Shown here: positions 12,355-23,999 of the stretch, one piece after another
How positions within the stretch are numbered: position 1 is the stretch's first letter
Layout: every line of letters begins with the position of its first letter
Translations under genes and position numbers: made by a program
The notes under the pieces: generated by a model
Seen by the model: the letters and a program-made list of their open reading frames with translations, nothing else
Databases searched by the model: none
Told to the model about the DNA's origin: nothing
Assembly: GCA_935421135.1 (NCBI GenBank)
Contig: OW285193.1
Location: 4,523,996-4,587,995 of the forward strand
DNA: 64,000 nucleotides
DNA from: Bugulina stolonifera
Taxonomy: Eukaryota > Bryozoa > Gymnolaemata > Cheilostomatida > Bugulidae
Reading direction: 5' to 3'

Positions 12355-12796
12355 TCATAACAACCTGCACTGCCAAGCTATGAAATGAGCCCTGGTACAT
12401 ACCCATCGAACACTGCTCAAACCATACACTACTACTGTCCCATATGAGGCATACCTCTTCTGCCCCCCTAGGCAGTCTAGTATGACAATGAACTCCACAG
12501 TAAGTTTACGTAAGTTGTTAGTGTGACAGGCAACAGAATTGAAAACATTAGCATGCCTGGTGTTAATATCATGTGTTCCTTTCATTAGATTGATTGTAGA
12601 TATAAGATTTGGAAAGAGAGATTCATGCTCCAAGATGGTGTGGAAAAGAGATATTCTTCAAGTCTGCCTAATTTTGTTCAATGAAACAAGATTTAGCTGT
12701 TTTTTGTTGTCAGAGATCGAACAATCTCTTCCTTTAAGGTTTTTAATAAATCGTGCAGCCTCGCTTTGGACTGCCAAAGTGCTTAGGGCCCACTAG
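12355..12796 (-). mobile_element. LINE fragment, end of reverse transcriptase
   Basis: The minus strand from 12796 leftwards reads LSTLAVQSEAARFIKNL, then after a stop a frame containing HDINTRHANVFN and ACHTNNLRKLTVEF. The order (A-x-R-F-I, then N-T-R-H, then the T-N-x-x-+ block) is the C-terminal signature of CR1/L2-like LINEs. An in-frame stop and the missing catalytic region mark it as a relic. Confidence 0.6.
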
Positions 12797-12798
12797 CT

Positions 12799-13145
12799 GT
12801 CTGTAGGCCCTGTTGTCAGTCCCTTAATCGCCAATGTGGTAAGCTGTGTGGCGTAGACTTTGGTTCTGTGGTCTCTGATGTGGCGTTGTCCAACGAGATA
12901 GTTGTTTCGCATATGTTATATTGTGATATATCGTTGCTCCTTAGTAGGCACTATGACTAATATGAATTACTGTCACACATCCACTTACGCTGCACACTGT
13001 TGTAGTTTCGTTTTGTTTTAGTGTTTTATTAGATTTTTTGTTTTATATTATTAATTTTTTCCTTTTTCAGTAATTTACACAATTGTATAATATGTGTGCA
13101 TAACGTCTATGTTGTTGTCCACTCTTGTCACTATGTGGATATACG
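12799..13145 (-). pseudogene. Duplicate of the 7.9-8.3 kb first exon and its upstream region
   Basis: The sequence parallels 7900-8340: an ATG at about 12920 (MRNNYLV), then a diverged, out-of-frame version of the same exon. About 220 bp of shared upstream sequence follows, including the tagtttcgttttgttttagtg block. The frame ends early (near ...PTDS then stop), and one internal segment (coding VDLGIESTPPHPRPQ in the other copy) is shortened. It sits directly beside a LINE fragment, so duplication and later decay are likely. Confidence 0.5.
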
Positions 13146-13159
13146 GGGGCCGATCCAAA

Positions 13160-13430
13160 AGTCAGCCTAACCAGGAAGGACATGCAGTAGATTGGTGAAA
13201 TTTTTCCAGGCATGTCGTAGAGTATTTCTAGATACGTATCCCATATATAGACAAAGTACCAATGAGTAAACGTCCCCTGGCTTCAGTGTAAGTTTGGCTG
13301 TCACAGTGGAGAGTAGAGCTGGAAGCAGCAATGGAGGCGCAACCACCTCGGACAGGTGCAACCACCTCGGACAGGTGCAACCACCTCGGATAGGCGCAAC
13401 CACCTCAGACATGGTCAAAATAAGAACTTT
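13160..13430. repeat. Short 18-bp tandem repeat in an unassigned region
   Basis: Four copies of an 18-bp unit (gcaaccacctcggacagg) lie at about 13338-13410. The surrounding frame on the minus strand is open only because of the repeat. No gene is supported. Confidence 0.5.
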
Positions 13431-13539
13431 TACTGCAATGGCTTAATGCAGCTGGAGCATCGATGGAAGAAGTGTATTGGGGTTAAGGGGGACTATATTG
13501 AAGAATGGGAGTGAAAGTCAGTAAATATTATATCGTAAT

Positions 13540-14045
13540 GTTTTCGTGTTTGAATCACACGGGTACCGATCGTGTGAGTGTGGGAAAAGCCTAGGAGTGG
13601 TTGACTAGACTATTCTTCCTGCATTACATATAGAGTGAACAGTGCTTGTGGCTTTTTCACGTGTAACGGCCGTAGGCCCGATGCTATGCTCAGAAAGAGT
13701 TGAAAGAGTATGTTCTTAATAGCCTAAAAGTCAGTTCGGGCTAGTGATCCAAGGGGACTAAGCGCTTGAACTGTTTTGCTAATAGCGAAGACTCTGTAAG
13801 GTTGAGTTGGGAGATGTGACTTTATTGCAGTCTAATCATTAACTGATTTAATACAGAAAATGATCATGCTTTTATAGTAAGAGCATTTCTGGCGATGGTT
13901 CCGGTAAAAAGACCGATATAGTATCGGCAGGGACGATATAGCATCGGCTCCGGATATGGCATAACAATATGGTTTCAAAAGGCCGAGGGCCGACCTTAAG
14001 AGGGTCGGCCATTATGAAAAGTGTTATAGTAGCATGAAACATGTT
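13540..14045 (-). mobile_element. Solo-LTR-like unit, family 2, minus orientation
   Basis: Read on the minus strand, it runs from a block with a gtcggcc hairpin through a region with a polyadenylation signal (aataaag at about 13822) and ends near gtacccgtgtgattc. Related units occur at 55150-55740 (plus), 55740-56200 (minus) and 58585-58985 (plus). All share the ggccgacc/aaggtcgg hairpin, the aataaag signal and the catcggg-type repeats. No coding region accompanies any copy, which fits LTRs left by recombination. Exact ends are uncertain. Confidence 0.5.
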
Positions 14046-14052
14046 ATAATAT

Positions 14053-14717
14053 TGTAATGGTTTCTGTGATTTGGTGCGGTCGTCCTTAGACGACTATCGA
14101 CCCAGAAATGAAGTGCCTATGAGTGGTAATAGGACTTCGCATTACATGAAAGATCGAGCGGTCTCAGTAGCCCGATAACTACCAAAGACGACCCATCTGG
14201 TCCCAAATCTGACCTTCAGACTATACGTTGAAAGAGAGTGATCCGACCTAGTAGGCGGTTCGCTAAGCGAATGACCTGACAAAAGGAAGTGAAAGTCTCT
14301 GTATCAAGTATAGATGTGTCTTTATTGAAAGCCAAGTGAAGACTGAGACAATGAACAGTAAAACAATGCCCTTTATATAGTATAAGGACTTCCGGCCGAC
14401 GTGACGTCGGGAAAAGACGACGTGTGGTCGTCCGGAAGTTGCGCAACAAGATGGCCGCCGGAAGCCCGACGGCCGACCCAAAATAGGTCGGGTTCTACTA
14501 AAGTTGCTTATAATGGTCCAATTCATGTACAAAATGAATATCAATGGATTCTGAGAGGTCAGGCCTCTGTACGTGGGTATAAAAGGCATTAAAAGACTTA
14601 GTAATAATCATGTAACCATATACAATAGTATAAGAGTAAAGTACAAGCAGATATATACAATTATGTGCACACAAGAATGAGTGTCAGATGTAAGATACGA
14701 TTTGGCGTACCATTACA
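14053..14717 (-). mobile_element. Solo LTR, family 1 (copy 1)
   Basis: 665 bp starting tgtaatgg and ending ccattaca, flanked on both sides by atat (14049-14052, 14718-14721). On the minus strand it holds a TATA box (actatataaaggg) and about 60 nt later a polyadenylation signal (aataaagacac), the layout of a retrovirus-like LTR. It has no internal protein region. Other copies are at 32131-32823, 44957-45619, 57191-57907 and, broken, at 54684-55130. It lies just upstream of the first visible exon of the coiled-coil/propeller gene. Confidence 0.75.
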
Positions 14718-14765
14718 ATATGTGAAAACTCTGTGTGTGGTGTCTATACTTTATGGGTGTTACAG

Positions 14766-17700
14766 GTTCACCACATCAATTGTTCTCTACTGATGAGTTG
14801 GTGTCAGAGTTGCAGAAGACTCTCAGCAATCTAACAGTAGAGATCATGGATGAAGAGGGAGAGTTGTCTACTCTAATAAAGAGGACATCTAGATCTACAT
14901 CAGACTATGAGATGGAGACGGAGGAGATGATCAAATTGATTCACAAGACGAGAGATGAACAGGTAGCATATTTTATGTACATGTAAAGTGTAGTTATTGC
15001 ATATTATAACGTATTCTATATTATAGTATGAATCCAAAGATAGTGGAAGAAAAAATGGATCACTCCTGCCAAAATCTGTCCTTCCCGCCTCCAAACGTGG
15101 TCACAATTAATCAAGGAGTTGTGCCGTTTTACGCTATCTCTAGTGGTGTGGCTCAGGCCAATCAGAGACGCTTTTTTACTACTGGCCCGTTTAAACCATC
15201 CATTTATGCATGTACATATGAGACCTTATCACATGGTATGCCATATGCGAGCATTACTCAGCTATGCTAGTCTAACAGCTACCTGAAATCTCAGCAGACG
15301 AATGGAGGAACCCTTGTGTATTCTATTATTACAGTTGGAATCTATTTCTTTGGCTTACAAAGAGTTAGAGACAGAGTTTGTAAAGCGTAGAAATGTGACT
15401 CAGTCTGGAATAACAAGATATATGGAGAAAGAGTTGGATGAGAACAATTCAGTGAAACTACAGAGTAAAGGTAATAACTGATTCTGTTTTACTTACTACA
15501 ATATAAATCCATGATGGTAGTAACCACATGATTAGTGCATACACTGCAAGGTACACTGTATATGATATAATATAATGATCATGGGGAATACACGCTAGTA
15601 TAACGGTTAGACATTAGTTTCCTCTAATCCCTACACTGATGTTGTATTCATGGTGGGCGGACATTCTATTATATTCCACATTCCTAGTAGCCTACATGTA
15701 TACCAATGTGGAGTTTAGTATAGTGTATGGTACGTTACATCCAGGTACCTCTAGAGTTTAGTAATGCTGTGTTGTACGTTACATTCAGGTACCTCTAGAG
15801 TTTAGTAATGCTGTGTTGTATGTTACATTCAGGTACCTCTAGAGGTGTAGAACTAGAAATAGTTCCTGCAGAAGATGTGAATATCTCCGTGGAAGGAGAG
15901 AAGACAACTTCTACATGGACTCCTCAGACTCTCAATCTCATCCAAACTGTTGAGTTGGACCAAAATTTAGCACGCACTTTTTGCCAGTATAATGGTAAAA
16001 CGTATGTGGCCCTTGGTAGCTCTGTGAATCTAGTAGATGAATGCTATCACATGCATAGAGGCCTAATAACATACCCAGAAGAGGATGGAGTCTCTTTTAT
16101 CACGGTTTCTGACAATAGAATCTATACTCTTGTAGCTAATGCTAGAACTTTTCAAGTACATGTACATATACATGACCTTGACGGTCAACTTGTAAACAAA
16201 TGGGAACACAAAGACCATGAGTTTTGGAACCTGGTGGTAGTAAACAATCAGTTAGTTATACCTGGTCCATCTAGTGGAACTCTTTATGTATACTCACTAA
16301 CTGGTCAGCTTGTCAGACAGACACCTTGTCCTCAGCTAGTAGATGGTGGGAGCGTATCAGTCTGTGCTGGCACAGGAAATGATATCATTGTTAGCGTCTA
16401 TAACTCATCTCAAGTGATTAGAATAGATATTAGCACAGGAGAAATCAAATGGACTCTCACAATAGCTGAACCCTTTCATGTAATCTGTGATGGTGGATCA
16501 TATATACTGGTACTTAGTGTGGTAGATGGAGTACAAGCATTAGATGTCGTTGACGTAAACACAGGTTAGTAGTACTGTATTGTTTATATCTTACTATTGG
16601 CTATATTATGTCATAATATCTATTAAAAACAGCTGTACATAAAATATGTTACCTGTCCATCTCTCGTCTTGTGAATCAATCCGATCATCTCCTCCGTCTC
16701 CGATGAAAGTTAAGATGCCAGTTTATTATAACTAGATATCTATAACCAGTGGTGTAGTGGCAAAACTTTTCTTACCCCAACTGCAATAGGGTAGAAGATG
16801 GTGCTGGCCAAATTTTGGAAAAATTGCTTTTTATACACTCTAGGTGTCTAGTCGAAATATTCGTTTGAAATGTGAGCGTTCAAGCATCAGATTTGGTATA
16901 AAGATCATCAATAATGTGCCAGTGCTCTGTATAAAAATCCTATAAAACACATTCACGCAGAATTAAACACACAAATGTACATGTATATCATAGCGGTACA
17001 ATATTGAATATGCACGTTGTATATATATTGCTTTGCCCATGAGGGGTTGAAAATACTGGATTCGTCAGCTTTTTATTATTTAAAGTAATTCTCGCTCCAC
17101 GAAAATTTTATTGCAACCTTTGCCACCTGGACTGGAATATTATTGTTGAGAAAGTTGGTCGTTTAGCAACTACTAGTCAGAGCTTAAAATTTAAAAGAAG
17201 GGGTACAGATTTTATTGCAACCTTTGCCACCTGGACTGGAATATTATTGTTGAGAAAGTTGGTCGTTTAGCAACTACTAGTCAGAGCTTAAAATTTAAAA
17301 GAAGGGGTACAGATTTTATTGCAACCTTTGCCACCTGGACTGGAATATTATTGTTGAGAAAGTTGGTCGTCTAGCAACTACTAGTCAGAGCTTAAAATTT
17401 AAAAGAAGGGGTACAGATTCTGAGCTAACGCCAATACTGTTTAGGGATTTCCCTTCCTAATCCGAAGTTTCTGCATACCTCTGCATACATGTAAAAGAAT
17501 ATTCATATGCAAATCATTCTGTATATCCGTCTAATATACCTGTAATTGCTTGATAAAATCATTGTGTATATACAATGTACTTTAAACCACCTCGCATATC
17601 TTATACACGTTATAGAATGTACAGGTTACACTCACTGTATATCAATCTAATATAGCTTGTAATTACTTTGTAGTCCCATTGTGTATCTAACGATGTATTG

Positions 17701-17855
17701 TATATTCTCATATTGTGACTACAGGTAGAGTTTGCTCACAGATGAATCTACAAGATGTGGTCTATTGTAAACATATGAGTCTCTGTGATGGGATTCTTGC
17801 TGTGCTGAGTGGTAGTTGGTTTTCACCGTCGATTACATATTACCAAGTAGAATAG
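14766..17855 (+). CDS. Coiled-coil plus beta-propeller protein (TRIM/NHL-like), 5' end not seen
   Basis: Four exons join in phase: 14766-14962, 15335-15470, 15833-16564 and 17725-17855 (TAG). The first two encode charged helical sequence (SELQKTLSNLTVEIMDEEGE, then SLAYKELETEFVKRR), likely a coiled coil. The third, 732 nt, has repeated strand-rich units such as YVALGSSVNLV, RIYTLVANARTFQVHVHIHD and VIRIDISTGEIKWTL, as in NHL or quinoprotein-type beta-propellers. The last exon completes a blade (GILAVLSGSWF). The order helical region then propeller recalls TRIM-NHL-type proteins, but no RING or B-box exon is visible, and the upstream sequence is a solo LTR. At least one 5' exon must be missing because the first exon begins in phase 1. 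Molecular function is not established. Confidence 0.7.
15731..15845 (+). repeat. 44-bp tandem repeat carrying a 3' splice site
   Basis: The acceptor and first bases of the propeller exon (cattcag|gtacctctagag) occur three times, with exon-start points at 15745, 15789 and 15833. Only the last continues into the open frame. The first two run into a tag stop after five codons. Confidence 0.8.
16642..16708 (-). repeat. Inverted fragment of the coiled-coil exon with its donor
   Basis: On the minus strand this matches the end of the exon at 14766-14962 (ggagacggaggagatgatc ... gagatggacag) followed by a gtaacatatttt donor and intron start. It sits in an intron of the same gene, in opposite orientation. 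Confidence 0.7.
17104..17420. repeat. Three tandem copies of a ~104-bp unit
   Basis: The unit begins ttttattgcaacctttgcc and ends gaaggggtacaga, repeated with almost no divergence at about 17104, 17211 and 17315. It lies within the last intron of the propeller gene. The near identity suggests a recent duplication. Confidence 0.85.
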
Positions 17856-17904
17856 ACTTTCCGTAGTAAGTATGGCATTACATGGGTACAGCGATTAGTC
17901 ACAG

Positions 17905-18115
17905 TCGGTAACAATATACTGTCTGGTAGTTACTATGGTAACAATATACTGTCTGGTAGTTACTATGGTAACAATATACTGTCTGGTAGTTACTATGGTA
18001 ACAGTATACTGTCTGGTAGTTACTATGGTAACAATATACTGTCTGCTAGTTACTATGGTAACAATATACTGTCTGCTAGTTACTATGGTAACAATATACT
18101 GTCTGCTAGTTGAGT
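17905..18115. repeat. 30-bp minisatellite, ~7 units
   Basis: Unit ggtaacaatatactgtctgg followed by tagttactat, with single-base variants. The array begins about 50 bp after the stop codon of the propeller gene. Both strands stay open through it because 30 is a multiple of three; these frames are not genes. Confidence 0.9.
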
Positions 18116-18429
18116 TGCCACTGAACAACACACACTAGTCACAGCATGTGTGCCAAGGCTGTCAATTATTTTTTTATATAATATCTTCTACATGCACATC
18201 ACATGACTTAATTTTTGTTTATATTATATTTGTCATATGCAAGCTATAAGGTACCTGTATCTGTTTTTCTGACTATGCTGCATAGTTATTTTTTAGGGTT
18301 ATCTATGTCATATTATACATTTTATAAAATGTGTGTAATTCCATATGTATTCAAGAAAACTTCTGTCAGAATATAATTTGTTATCATCACAATGACAAGT
18401 ATGACAATCGGGACAATTTATAATATATG

Positions 18430-18960
18430 TTGCAGTGCTGCTGGTCAGGATCTCAGCTCCGGGTGGTGCTAGGATCTTGGGACCGGGTCCCCAGGTATTG
18501 CTGCCGGGTGGGTCTGCAGCCTTATGCCCTCAACGCTGACAAAAGGTAGGGTGGGGCCCCTAGCCGACACAATTGGTGTTGTAACTCTGACTATGAACTT
18601 GGAGTTGTCTTCTTAATGCAAGGGAGCACATATCCTCATGGAATCATTGTAACATGCCTGTGCCACCAGAGGTCCTATACACGCATGACCACAGTACATG
18701 AATACAAGCCATCATTACACGCAGTAAGACTTGCATCGCAGACCAAGCACAAAGTGTTTGTATATATCAAAAAACAAAACAGTCCGGATCTGTCATCCTC
18801 CAATCAGATTCTGGGTCGAAAATCCGACGATTTATATGTTGCAATGCTGTCAGTCAGAATATCAGCACCGGGAGGTGCTAGTACCTTGTGACCTGACCCA
18901 AGGAAGGGAGGGTGCTCAACCCACCCCACCCGCCGAATGATTGTTGGAATTTAGACTATG
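18430..18960. repeat. Dispersed repeat, related to 30290-30720
   Basis: Shared phrases with the 30.3-30.7 kb region include caatgctgctggtcaggatc, ctccgggtgg, gggactcgg/gggaccggg and tgtcatcctccaatcagatt. The family also recurs inside this copy (18790-18880). No conserved reading frame is seen, so it looks like an untranslated interspersed repeat. Confidence 0.6.
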
Positions 18961-19317
18961 ACTGAAGATTCCAGACTATATAACATAGTTGTTGTAGTGA
19001 GCAGCCAGCTAAGGACCATAGCTAGCTCTAGCTAGCTTTTAAGGGCCGACACAATGTAATTATATGTTTTTACCATTTTAATAACATTTATTTGAGCATC
19101 CATGATTATGTATAATTTTGTATAGGACCAACCCCTGGTACAGTTGGTCCTCTACTGGAGTTAATTGCCCCCAGACCCTATGTAATGTTACAACATGGTT
19201 GAGAAAATGCCAAGTGAGAGACAGAAGTTCAGCACAATTGGATGAAAAAATTTCCTATCATCTGGTAAATTTTAGCAAAATACATATCCTAATTGCATAT
19301 AACATCAAGCCTGTCAT

Positions 19318-19435
19318 GTCTACACATGTATGTACACATGTCTACACATGTCCACACATGTATGTACACATGTCCACACATGTATGTACACATGTCCACA
19401 CATGTATGTACACATGTACACACATGATTGTATAA
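19318..19435. repeat. acatgt-type minisatellite
   Basis: Units of tccacacatgtatgtacaca repeat about four times. The array is self-complementary in part (acatgt). It lies just downstream of the first methyltransferase gene. Confidence 0.85.
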
Positions 19436-19465
19436 TATACACATGCACTTTTTTGCATTTTATTG

Positions 19466-22400
19466 TCAGAATTTTTCAAATACAAAGAGATGACCATCTA
19501 TCCCTTTACCATCTTTTCCAAAACACCAATCAGAAAAAACTTCATCTTTAACTATCTTCCATCTTCCTTCCTTGACCAGCTGATCTATAGTTTGTCTCAT
19601 GTTCAGTCTGTATTCTTCAACTGTATCCATATGTTCGTGTCTCATTGTAACCACTAGTAAACCACCTGCAAGAATAGTACATGTGGTAACCACTAGATAA
19701 CCACCTATAAGAACAGTACATGTAATAGCCACTAGATAACCACCTGTAAGAACAGTACATGTAGTAACCACTAGAAAACCACCTGCAAGAGCAGTATATA
19801 AAGGAACCACTAGATAACCACCTGTAATAACATAGTACCTGGAACAACATGGTACCTGTAACAACATGGTACAGGCAGTAGTAATTAAGTAACAACACTA
19901 TGCAATCATAACATGGTAACCACTAGTAAATCATTTGTAATCATATACAGGAGTTGTAGCGAATAGTAACCACTTTGAAACATGTAGTAGTAACTACTAA
20001 ACTGTAGGTAGTAAATACAAATGTATACAATTAGTTACCTGATTTGAGTACATTGCAAAGTTCTATCAAACAGTCAGACTTCATGTGACCAGCTACGAAT
20101 GTCCCTGATGACACGACTGCATCATAAATATCTATAAAATGCAAACACAACTTATTCTTGTTTGAGAATAGTTACAAAATAGTGTACTTGGGAGTTGTTT
20201 ACTCTTGATTATCATCAGCAGGAGAACATAACTCACAAATATGTACAGATGATTACAGTAGAGCACAACATTCTGCATGCATCAAATCATGTATTCTTGT
20301 TTGAGAATAGCTACAAAGTAATGTTAGGGAGTTTGGCCATTATATATATATATATATGATGTATTTTTAGCAAAGTACAAAACAACATATTTGGGAGTTG
20401 TTTACTCTTGATTACCATCAGCAGGAGAACATAACTCATAAGTACATGTATGTATGCAATGACTACATTCGAGCACAACATTCTCTATGAAATCATGTAT
20501 AGATAGATGGCACTAAGTACGTCATATTGACTAAGAATGGCTAAGAACATGGACATGAACACATACAGAAATTTCCTATCACACTTTAGCGCACAGAAAT
20601 AAAATTTTCTCAGTAGTCAGTTACAGACCAAATTGTTGATGGCAGGTCCTACCAACTTCTCTTAGAATATTATCACCGTAATAGCTGAAACTCACAATAA
20701 TTGTGCAACTTATAAATGAGCAGAATTAAAACATAAAAGTGCTGTTCCAATCTAAGTTTTAGGATATAAACTCAGATGCAATCTCAGGATTACGATAGGC
20801 CACCAAACACCAGAGTGAGTCTGTTGAAACAAACTATTTCCTGTCTCTAATTTTTGGTGTTCATGTAATTGACAAATATATCACATAGATGTTGTTTTTA
20901 TCGCCATGACTACACATTGTATGGTTAACAACTAACAACCAACTGAGTAGACAATTCCGACAATGATAGTAGCCTTATGAACTGTATAGTAAATTTACCA
21001 TGTTCAAGTCCACAGTCTAAGTAGAGGTATTTCCTCATTATATTCTGATAGATGTTCTTCTTCTCTGCAATGTCTGCCATACCATCTGCAGGTTCCAACC
21101 CGTCTATGTTAGTGTATGGACCCAAGGCTAATAACTATGCAACATACATTATTGTATTACATTCTGTAAGATACAAATCGTCTATGTAAGTGCAGAACCG
21201 TTGATTGTGAGAGTTGTGTCATTGGGGAGGCACTACATTAACAATCACTAAATGCGTGATAAGAAACTTTGTATATATCATATTATGTAGCCAATACTTT
21301 GCAAATATTCATAAAATAAGAGTGGTCTTCTCTTCACTTTGCAAGTTGTCCGCTCTTACCCCAAACCCCAACCTCTACATAACATAGACGTTTCGTATCA
21401 TGTATTATTTAGTATCTGTCAATTCCTGTACTGGGGGAATACTGTGCACCATGTTGGGCTTATTAAAATGAATGAAAGCAATTGAAAGAAAAGTTTTACC
21501 AATGCAATCCTTTGTTACAGACCCAATATTATGGCCTCTTGTTGACTTCTATAATCAACGGCTCCGTGTCAGTGTATGGAACCAAGGCTAATAACTGAAT
21601 TGCATAATATCCTATAAAATATAGCCGTCTATTTGCATCATGTTACTGTAAGGACCCAAAGCTAAGAAATTCTAAAATACCATAATTATGATACGCTATC
21701 TAGTATCACGTATAACATGTACACGTGGTGTTCAATCCTCTATAATAGGTTGATTTACTTTGCTCATCATAAATTTGCCGCTGTTCGAAAATTTCAGTTA
21801 GAAACAGGGTGTTCTGCAAACATTCAAACCCCAATTGCAACTCTGGCCACAGACCGATGTTTTCAGAACGTCCTGTTTCTAACTGACATTTTCAAAATGT
21901 CCCTTTACTGCTGATCATACACTAAACATCCAGATTCTACTGCGTTCACTTGAGCTACAAGTATGTTACTCCATCAACATAATGACTCACCAGCTCTGCC
22001 ACTCTTCCTGTACCACAGCCAACGTCAAGTATGCGCGAGTCCGGCTTGTCTTTAATGAGGTCATGTAAGGCCTGAGCAGCGACATCTGGTCCCCTGTTAG
22101 AATAGGCCAGAAAAAAAACTTTAGTCAGGCGTTTATGCTTATATGAGTCGAAACACCAGGTGTATCCATTTATTTTACATGTCTATTATATGTACGCCAT
22201 TGTGGTACCAGGTGCATCAGCAGAACGACCACACTTCACTCAGGCCACTGTTTTTGATGGGCCAATACCTCACCCAGGCCATTGTAGTAGATGAGCCAAC
22301 ACCTCACTATTCATACAGACCTGAAAGAATACTTCACCATATCAGCATCATAACTCTCTGCATTCTCACTATAAAACTCAACTCTTGTGACGGAGGTAAA

Positions 22401-22505
22401 TTTCTTGTTCTTCTGTTCACCATCTGACATGGGAGCGAGTGCATGTGCACTCCAATCAGCTGAGGTGTCGACACCTTCTGGTGCGGGAGTGAATGTAGTC
22501 GGCAT
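19466..22505 (-). CDS. METTL27-like class I SAM-dependent methyltransferase, copy A
   Basis: Five exons on the minus strand: 22321-22505, 21991-22093, 20999-21134, 20039-20131 and 19466-19665. All have GT-AG borders and matching phases, giving 717 nt and 238 residues. That is close to the size of vertebrate METTL27 (WBSCR27). The class I fold markers are visible. The SAM-binding glycine motif is ILDVGCGTGRV (residues 83-93), and the acidic end of strand 2 is in IDGLEPADGM (106-115). YDAVVSSGTF (144-153) is the strand-4 region, and a late GGLLVVTMR strand is followed by EEYR and a W-C-F ending. By family it would transfer methyl from S-adenosylmethionine, but the substrate is not known even for METTL27. 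The ATG follows a tttccag acceptor, and a 5' untranslated exon lies at about 23924-23990. It is the leftmost of three tandem paralogues. Confidence 0.9.
19660..19870 (-). repeat. 39-bp tandem array of the last-exon acceptor, copy A
   Basis: Upstream of the last exon of methyltransferase A, the acceptor plus first codons (tcttacag|gtggttatctagtgg on the minus strand) is repeated about five times at 39-bp spacing. The frame stays open, giving repeats of GGYLVVTTCTVL. Each unit has its own cag/tag acceptor. Confidence 0.85.
21770..21900. repeat. Dispersed ttcgaac-type repeat in intron 2 of copy A
   Basis: Phrases such as gttcgaaaatttcagttaga and gttctaactgacattttc recur at 23180-23410 and 38690-38770, with alternating tttcgaac/gttcgaaa words. 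It is a low-complexity interspersed family with internal inverted symmetry and no coding content. Confidence 0.45.
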
Positions 22506-23409
22506 TGTGTACTGGAAACGAATAATAGATATTATGTTGAATTAAAGGATCGCTGTCACTAATTATCCTGTTCAGCGAATGCAGTTTTGTGTTAAAATGA
22601 AGGCAGCAGCAAAGTTATATAGCAGAAAGTTGTGCTCTCAGTGTATTTTTACTTCCCATGATGCATCGCGCGATGCGCTATAAGTGTGCTGCCCTAGGAT
22701 GAATTTTAGCAATGAAACCCTACAGCACCAAACCATGCGCTTCGTACACAGTATGTCTGTAAATGCCTGCTTATTTTTTCCAATTTACCTTCACCTGCTG
22801 TGCTAGCAGACATGTACAGAATTGCTCACAAAAGGTTATTATTGGCAGTAGTTATACACTCACACCAAAGAAGTTCTAGTAGCTCCAATAATTCTAATAT
22901 CTCAACTCAACAGTAGATCGAGGTTTACCATACTGCAAATGTCTGCCATGGCGGATAATATAGTACTTGCACACATCAGCAAAACTGTTATACTTACAAC
23001 AGTAGTAGACAAGTAGCCTGACATATGTCTATTGTATAATATTGTAGACAAGACTAGTAGCCTACAAAAACATGTCTGATGTACAAACAGTATAATATTG
23101 TAGTAGATATGATACTCTCAACCTGTGCTACATGTATAGTAGATGACAATCAGCTAAATACTCTAGAGTTTGCAACTGTTCGAAAAAGACAATTCGAAGC
23201 AGGGCTTTTCGAAACCAGACAGTTCAAAACCCCAACCCCAACTCAACCCCCAGATTTCAACCAGTTCTTAATGTTATTTGTTTTATTTATTAAAGTAAAT
23301 TAATTAATTAAAATAAGTTATCTGTGAGTTGTGTTCTTTTAAATGTAATCTACACAGTTTCGAACTGTCCGGTTGTGACACGTCCAATTCCGAACTGCAT
23401 TTTTCAAAT

Positions 23410-23885
23410 TGTCCCTTTACCCAGCGTATAATATGTCCAGTGTAGTGTATAGTGTGTCCAGTGTACAATATGTCCAGTGTATGATATGTCCAGTGTATAA
23501 CATGTCCAGTGTATAACATGTCCAGTGTATAACATGACCAGTATATAATATGTCCAGTGTATAGTATGTCCAGTGTATAGTATGTCCAGTGTATAGTATG
23601 TCCAGTGTACAATATTTCCAGTGTATAGTATGTACAGTATATACTATTATGTACAGTCCATGATTTGTCCAATGTATGATATGTCCAGTATTTAATTTGT
23701 CCAGTGTATAATATGTCCAGTATATAATATGTCCAGTATATAATATGTCCCAGTGTGTAGTATCAGTATGTCCAGTGTATATTATTATGTGAGTATGTGA
23801 CTATGCCCAGTGTGTAACATGTCCAGTGTATGGTATAATATTATGTGACTATGTCCAGTGTATAGTATAATATGTACATGTAACA
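23410..23885. repeat. 15-16-bp minisatellite (gtccagtgtataatat)
   Basis: About 30 imperfect copies of tgtccagtgtataata lie in intron 1 of methyltransferase A. A short array of the same unit lies in the corresponding intron of copy C (about 54575-54680), so the seed predates the gene duplication or was exchanged between copies. Copy B has a different repeat there. Confidence 0.9.
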
Positions 23886-23923
23886 ACACAATAATATTTT
23901 GAGTATAATGATCAGTCACTTAC

Positions 23924-23990
23924 CACTTCACCAGTGACTGTCTACTTTCTTTTTTGCTGGTGAAATTATAAATACTAGTAACTGAATTAT
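23924..23990 (-). other. 5' untranslated exon of methyltransferase copy A
   Basis: Sequence matching the leaders of copies B (39892-39960) and C (56512-56580): a block reading ttcaccag...gtagacagtcactg on the minus strand, then a gtaagt donor 8 nt further downstream than in B and C. It should splice to the acceptor just before the ATG at 22505. The transcription start is not defined. Confidence 0.55.
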
Positions 23991-23999
23991 ACCCAGGGT

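Noticed and set aside
17895..18138. VTIVTTRQYI / MVTIYCLVVT repeat frames
   Set aside because: Compositional product of a 30-bp minisatellite.
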